A stretch of 40,888 bases of DNA from Isotricha intestinalis (lineage: Eukaryota > Ciliophora > Litostomatea > Vestibuliferida > Isotrichidae), in NCBI GenBank assembly GCA_023807065.1, contig JAJJLU010000459.1:1-40888 (forward strand), in the 5' to 3' direction. The notes beneath the pieces were generated by a model. It made no database searches, was not told the DNA's origin, and was given only the letters and a program-made list of their open reading frames with translations. Positions 38,037 through 40,888 of the stretch are shown piece after piece. How positions within the stretch are numbered: position 1 is the stretch's first letter; every line of letters starts with the position of its first letter. Made by a program: the position numbers and the translations under genes.

Positions 38037-38724
38037 TATTCTTATTTTTTTTCTGGATAATGAATTTTTTCACTCAATAATATTTTAATTATATTAAATA
38101 CTGAAAAAATTATAAATTAAAAAATACAAATATGATATTAATAAAAAAACATAATTTAAAATCATTAAATAAATTCTTATTTTTTCAATAAATAGTTATA
38201 TATGGGATATTTTGTGAGTACTTTTAAAAGAATCATCTAATTTAATTATTTCCTGTTAATCAACTTAACTCATAATGAAATTAAATAAATCTTTCATATT
38301 TTTTTATTTATATTTATAAAATAGCCTAAATGATTTATATTTAACACAGCAATAATACCTGTTTACTTAATAAATATTAAAAAAGATTTTAGTTTATTAC
38401 TAATTATTATATATTTCAGTAACTTTTATCTAAACTATATTCTGAAATTCTTATTTCTATTTCTTTCATTATATATAATTATTATTAATTAAGATAAAGT
38501 TTTCTTTCTAATAAATGTATATATATAAATTTTAAGATGATCTTTCTTATTTCAAAAGAAGTATAAAATATTCATTATTTCTTAATTTCTTTCTTTTATA
38601 TCATAAAGAATAATATAAGCAATCATTTATTATTCTTTAGAATATGTGTTATCATTAGTAAAAATATAATATTTTGTAATAATTTTTACAAGGATAATAA
38701 ATATTTTAAAAGATTTTAAACGTC
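38037..38724. other. Intergenic AT-rich DNA
   Basis: About 690 bp upstream of the basic-protein gene. No coding signal is recognised. Confidence 0.45.
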
Positions 38725-39745
38725 ATTTTACAAAATATGTATAATTTATCAAAGGATTTTTTTCATTTTTCTGTTTTTTTCTAAATCTAATATTTTTTTC
38801 TTCTTTTAATTGTTCTAAAATTTTTTTTTTGTTTTAAATTTGCTTGATTTGAATTTTCATCTTTTTCACTTTTTGAATCAATTTTTATATTTTTTAATTG
38901 ATTTATTTCATTTTTAAAAATATTATTTTGATCAATTCATTTATTTTTTCTCTTTGTTTTCTTATAATTTAATTTTTTTCTTCACTTAATTTTTTTTTCA
39001 GTTAAATCTTCATTTATACTTTTTAATTCTATTGTTTCATTTTCAGAATAATTTATTTTATTTTTTAATTCTTGAATTATTTTTTCTTTATCTTTTAATT
39101 GAGAATTAAAAGAATTTGAATGTCTTTTTTTCTTTTTTAATTCTTCATTTTCTTTTTTTAAATCTAAAATTTCTATTTCTAATTTATTAATTATTTCATT
39201 ATTTAAAGAAATTTTATTATTATTTTGAAAAGTTGTATTTGGAAAATTTGAAAAACTTTAGTTTTCATAATTACAATTTCCTATATTATTTAAGGTTATA
39301 TATTCTTTTAAAGTATTATTATCATTATTATTAATATTATCATTATTATTATTATTAAATTGATTTAATAAAGGTTTTGGTAATTTAATTTGAACTTCAA
39401 AATTTCCTTTTCACAAAGGACATTTTTCAATTTCAATTAGATTAATATCATTATTTTTAATATTATTAAATCATATTTTTCTCATTCCTGCAGTTTTATA
39501 TCCTGTCTTTGTTTTTATTTGTAAAAAAATTTGAAGTTCTGAATTTAATTTAATAAAAAAATATCTTCTATATTTAAATCTATTTCTTCATTTATTTGTA
39601 TATCATTTATTTCTTTTATATACTTAAATATTTCTTGAAACAAAAGTCATTTTCATTAAAATAATAAATTACATTTTCTTCTTCAAAAGATTTTTTATTT
39701 AAAAATTTTAAATAATAATTTTTCATACATTAAAAATAGATGTTC
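38725..39745 (-). pseudogene. Decayed coiled-coil protein gene with an N-terminal folded domain
   Basis: Minus-strand reading from about 39745 gives a folded-domain-like start (KNYYLKFLNKKSFEEENVIY, frame change, IFKYIKEINDIQINEEIDL). It goes on to LQIFLQIKTKTGYKTAGMRKI, where a TGA (39471-39473) precedes FNNIKNNDINLIEIEKCPL. A second TGA (39411-39413) precedes KGNFEVQIKLPKPL. Trp would fit both stops. An Asn-rich linker, a TAA (39258-39260) and a long Glu/Lys/Asn coil follow (KLEIEILDLKKENEELKKKK and so on), with frameshifts in poly-A runs near the end. The parent had a beta-rich N-terminal domain and a coiled-coil tail. The family is not recognised. Confidence 0.55.
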
Positions 39746-39792
39746 TAATACATATTATTTTTATAATTTATGTAATTATTCCTCTTCTAAAT

Positions 39793-39821
39793 TTATTTGG
39801 AATTACCGATATTCCAAATAA
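39793..39821. repeat. Perfect 11-bp hairpin
   Basis: TTATTTGGAAT (39793-39803) and ATTCCAAATAA (39811-39821) are perfect inverted repeats around a 7-nt loop (TACCGAT). The hairpin sits directly beside the GGGGTGCAATAATTA-type repeats and may mark the edge of that element. Confidence 0.7.
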
Positions 39822-40156
39822 TTAATGCTCCCCTAGCCCAAAATAAAGGGAGGTGCAATAATTACATGTATTTAAAATTAGAATTTTTTTCCTAAAAAAG
39901 GGAGGTGCAATAAATACGAGAATTATAATTTCATTTTTTTTGATAAATGGTGTTCCTTTTTTGGGAATTAAAATTACTAATATTAATTTCTTAATACATA
40001 AAAAAAAGTGATAGTAATATATAATTATGTGTATTTGAAAATTTTGAATTTTTTTTTTTCAAAACAGGGGGGTGCAATAATTATGTATAATTAATTTTTT
40101 GAAATTAGGGCAAAAAATACGGGGTGCAATAATTAGGGGGAGTAATAATTACGTGG
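39813..40156. mobile_element. Cluster of GGGGTGCAATAATTA-type repeats, probable transposon-end or MITE remnants
   Basis: A GC-richer word recurs five times on the plus strand: GGGAGGTGCAATAATTACAT (from 39848), GGGAGGTGCAATAAATACGAG (39900-39920), CAGGGGGGTGCAATAATTA (from 40065), GGGGTGCAATAATTAGGGGG (40121-40140) and the diverged GGGGGAGTAATAATTACGTG (from 40136). A diverged inverted copy (CTAGGGGAGCATTAATTATT on the minus strand) lies at about 39817-39836. The form, a G-run then GTGCAATAATTA, is like the terminal inverted repeats of Tc1/mariner-type elements. No transposase is present, so these would be non-autonomous ends or nested insertions. The element class is inference. Confidence 0.55.
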
Positions 40157-40328
40157 AAACTTAAACAGCTAATATTTCTTTTGAACTAAATTAAAAACTA
40201 AAATATAAAGTATTTACAAAAGATTTCGTTTTTTTTATGAAAAAAAACAATTTGAACATAAAATTCGATATATAATTTTTATTTATAAATATAATATCTT
40301 TTATGACAAGAGAATTTATTTTCCTTTT

Positions 40329-40888
40329 TTACAAACATTCACCATTTAAAGCTTCTTCGGCGGTTATTCTTTTATTATAATCAGGTTCAAGTTATTTTTT
40401 CAATAAATTTATTCCACTTTGAGACATATTTCTAAAATTATTTAAAGGAAAAGATATATTATAATTTAATATTTTAATATTTATTATATCTTCTCTTCTT
40501 CCTCTAAAAGGAGGATGATCACATATTAAAGTATAAAAAATTATTCCAATTAACCATATATCTGCTTTTTCATTATAATTATTTTTAAAAACTTCAGGAG
40601 CAATATAATATATTCTTCCTATTTCTTGACTTAAATTATCATTTTTTGTTGAAGTTGAAGTTCCAAAGTCTATTAATTTAATAAATAAATCATCTGAATC
40701 TAATTATGTTTTAATAAAAACAAGATTTTCAGGTTTTAAATCTCGATGAACTATCTTTTTTTATGTAAATGATTAACTGCTAATAATAAGTGTTTTAATA
40801 TTATTGAAGCATTTTTTTCAGAAAAATATTTTTGTCTATGTAAATAATCAAATAAATCTCCTCCTGAACAATATTCTTCAATCATATA
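40329..40888 (-). pseudogene. Decayed CDPK/CAMK-like protein kinase, runs off the window
   Basis: Minus-strand reading from the window edge gives the hinge MIEEYCSGGDLFDYL and NHLHKK. After a frame shift in a 7-base T run (40756-40762 on the plus strand) comes an intact IVHRDLKPENLVF. A TAA (40704-40706) follows, then FIKLIDFGTSTS, IYYIAPEVFKNNY, KADIWLIGIIFYTLI and INLLKK. A second TAA (40392-40394) precedes LEPDYNKRITAEEALNGECL and the final stop at 40329. Catalytic HRD and DFG are preserved, so decay is recent. Only the lost N-lobe lies beyond the window. A homopolymer sequencing error could explain the frameshift but not the two in-frame stops. Confidence 0.7.

Noticed and set aside
8636..40888. 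Reading the stop-containing relics as live genes with TAA/TAG as Gln and TGA as Trp
   Set aside because: All long intact genes are free of in-frame stops and use all three as terminators, and most relics also contain frameshifts. Decay is the simpler explanation.
1..40888. tRNA, rRNA or CRISPR arrays
   Set aside because: No T-arm/anticodon-arm pattern, rRNA-like sequence or spaced direct-repeat array was seen. The repeats at 39848-40156 have irregular spacing and no spacers of constant length.

Overview
The window is about 40.9 kb of extremely AT-rich DNA with the organisation of a compact protist genome. It carries 20 intact, intron-free protein genes and at least six decayed genes. The best guess for the source is a ciliate (alveolate) macronuclear contig. 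The supporting signs are a plant/alveolate-type calcium-dependent protein kinase, long Asn/Lys-rich coiled-coil proteins, a possible ciliary-axoneme protein, a dead TLDc gene, and a C-rich heptamer, CCCCAAT, present twice at base 1 as in a ciliate telomeric C-strand. The intact genes use the standard genetic code: TAA ends most, TAG ends the gene at 19367-20416 and TGA ends the Sec62 gene. This excludes the Tetrahymena/Paramecium code and would fit a standard-code lineage such as a litostome (rumen-type) ciliate. That placement is inference.

Left arm (1-14.0 kb): a gene-free subtelomere-like stretch; an unrecognised protein with a possible thioredoxin fold; a PPP1R21-like endosomal coiled-coil protein sharing a 64-bp head-to-head intergenic region with a double B-box/WD40 protein; a RagC/Gtr2-like GTPase whose 3' end lies 28 bp from the B-box gene; a decayed secreted or membrane protein; a Cys-rich glycoprotein-like membrane protein; a ZIP zinc transporter; and a small basic protein with a possible TFIIS-N-like fold.

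Middle (14.0-30.0 kb): a large gene-poor stretch, a Glu/Lys-repeat type I membrane protein encoded by about 0.9 kb of nearly pure polypurine, and a dead kinase. Then comes a dense block: a PB1/coiled-coil protein, an unrecognised protein, THOC3 (mRNA export), Sec62 (ER translocation), a small MGCC acylated protein, a bacterial-type GNAT acetyltransferase and a coiled-coil protein. A dead TLDc gene and a divergent poly(A)-polymerase/TUTase-like protein follow.

Right arm (30.1-40.9 kb): prolidase, head to head with the TUTase-like gene; a coiled-coil protein; a relic; cofactor-dependent phosphoglycerate mutase with visibly richer GC and codon use; an intact CDPK; a small basic protein; and finally a terminal 2.8 kb with no intact gene. 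That end holds a dead coiled-coil gene, a cluster of GGGGTGCAATAATTA-type repeats beside a perfect hairpin (probably mobile-element ends), and a dead CDPK-like kinase that runs off the window.

The genes are mostly unrelated housekeeping and signalling functions; no operon-like pathway is visible. The two most notable overall patterns are the tight head-to-head and tail-to-tail packing of live genes, and relics whose premature stops sit where Gln (CAA>TAA) or Trp (TGG>TGA) would be expected.
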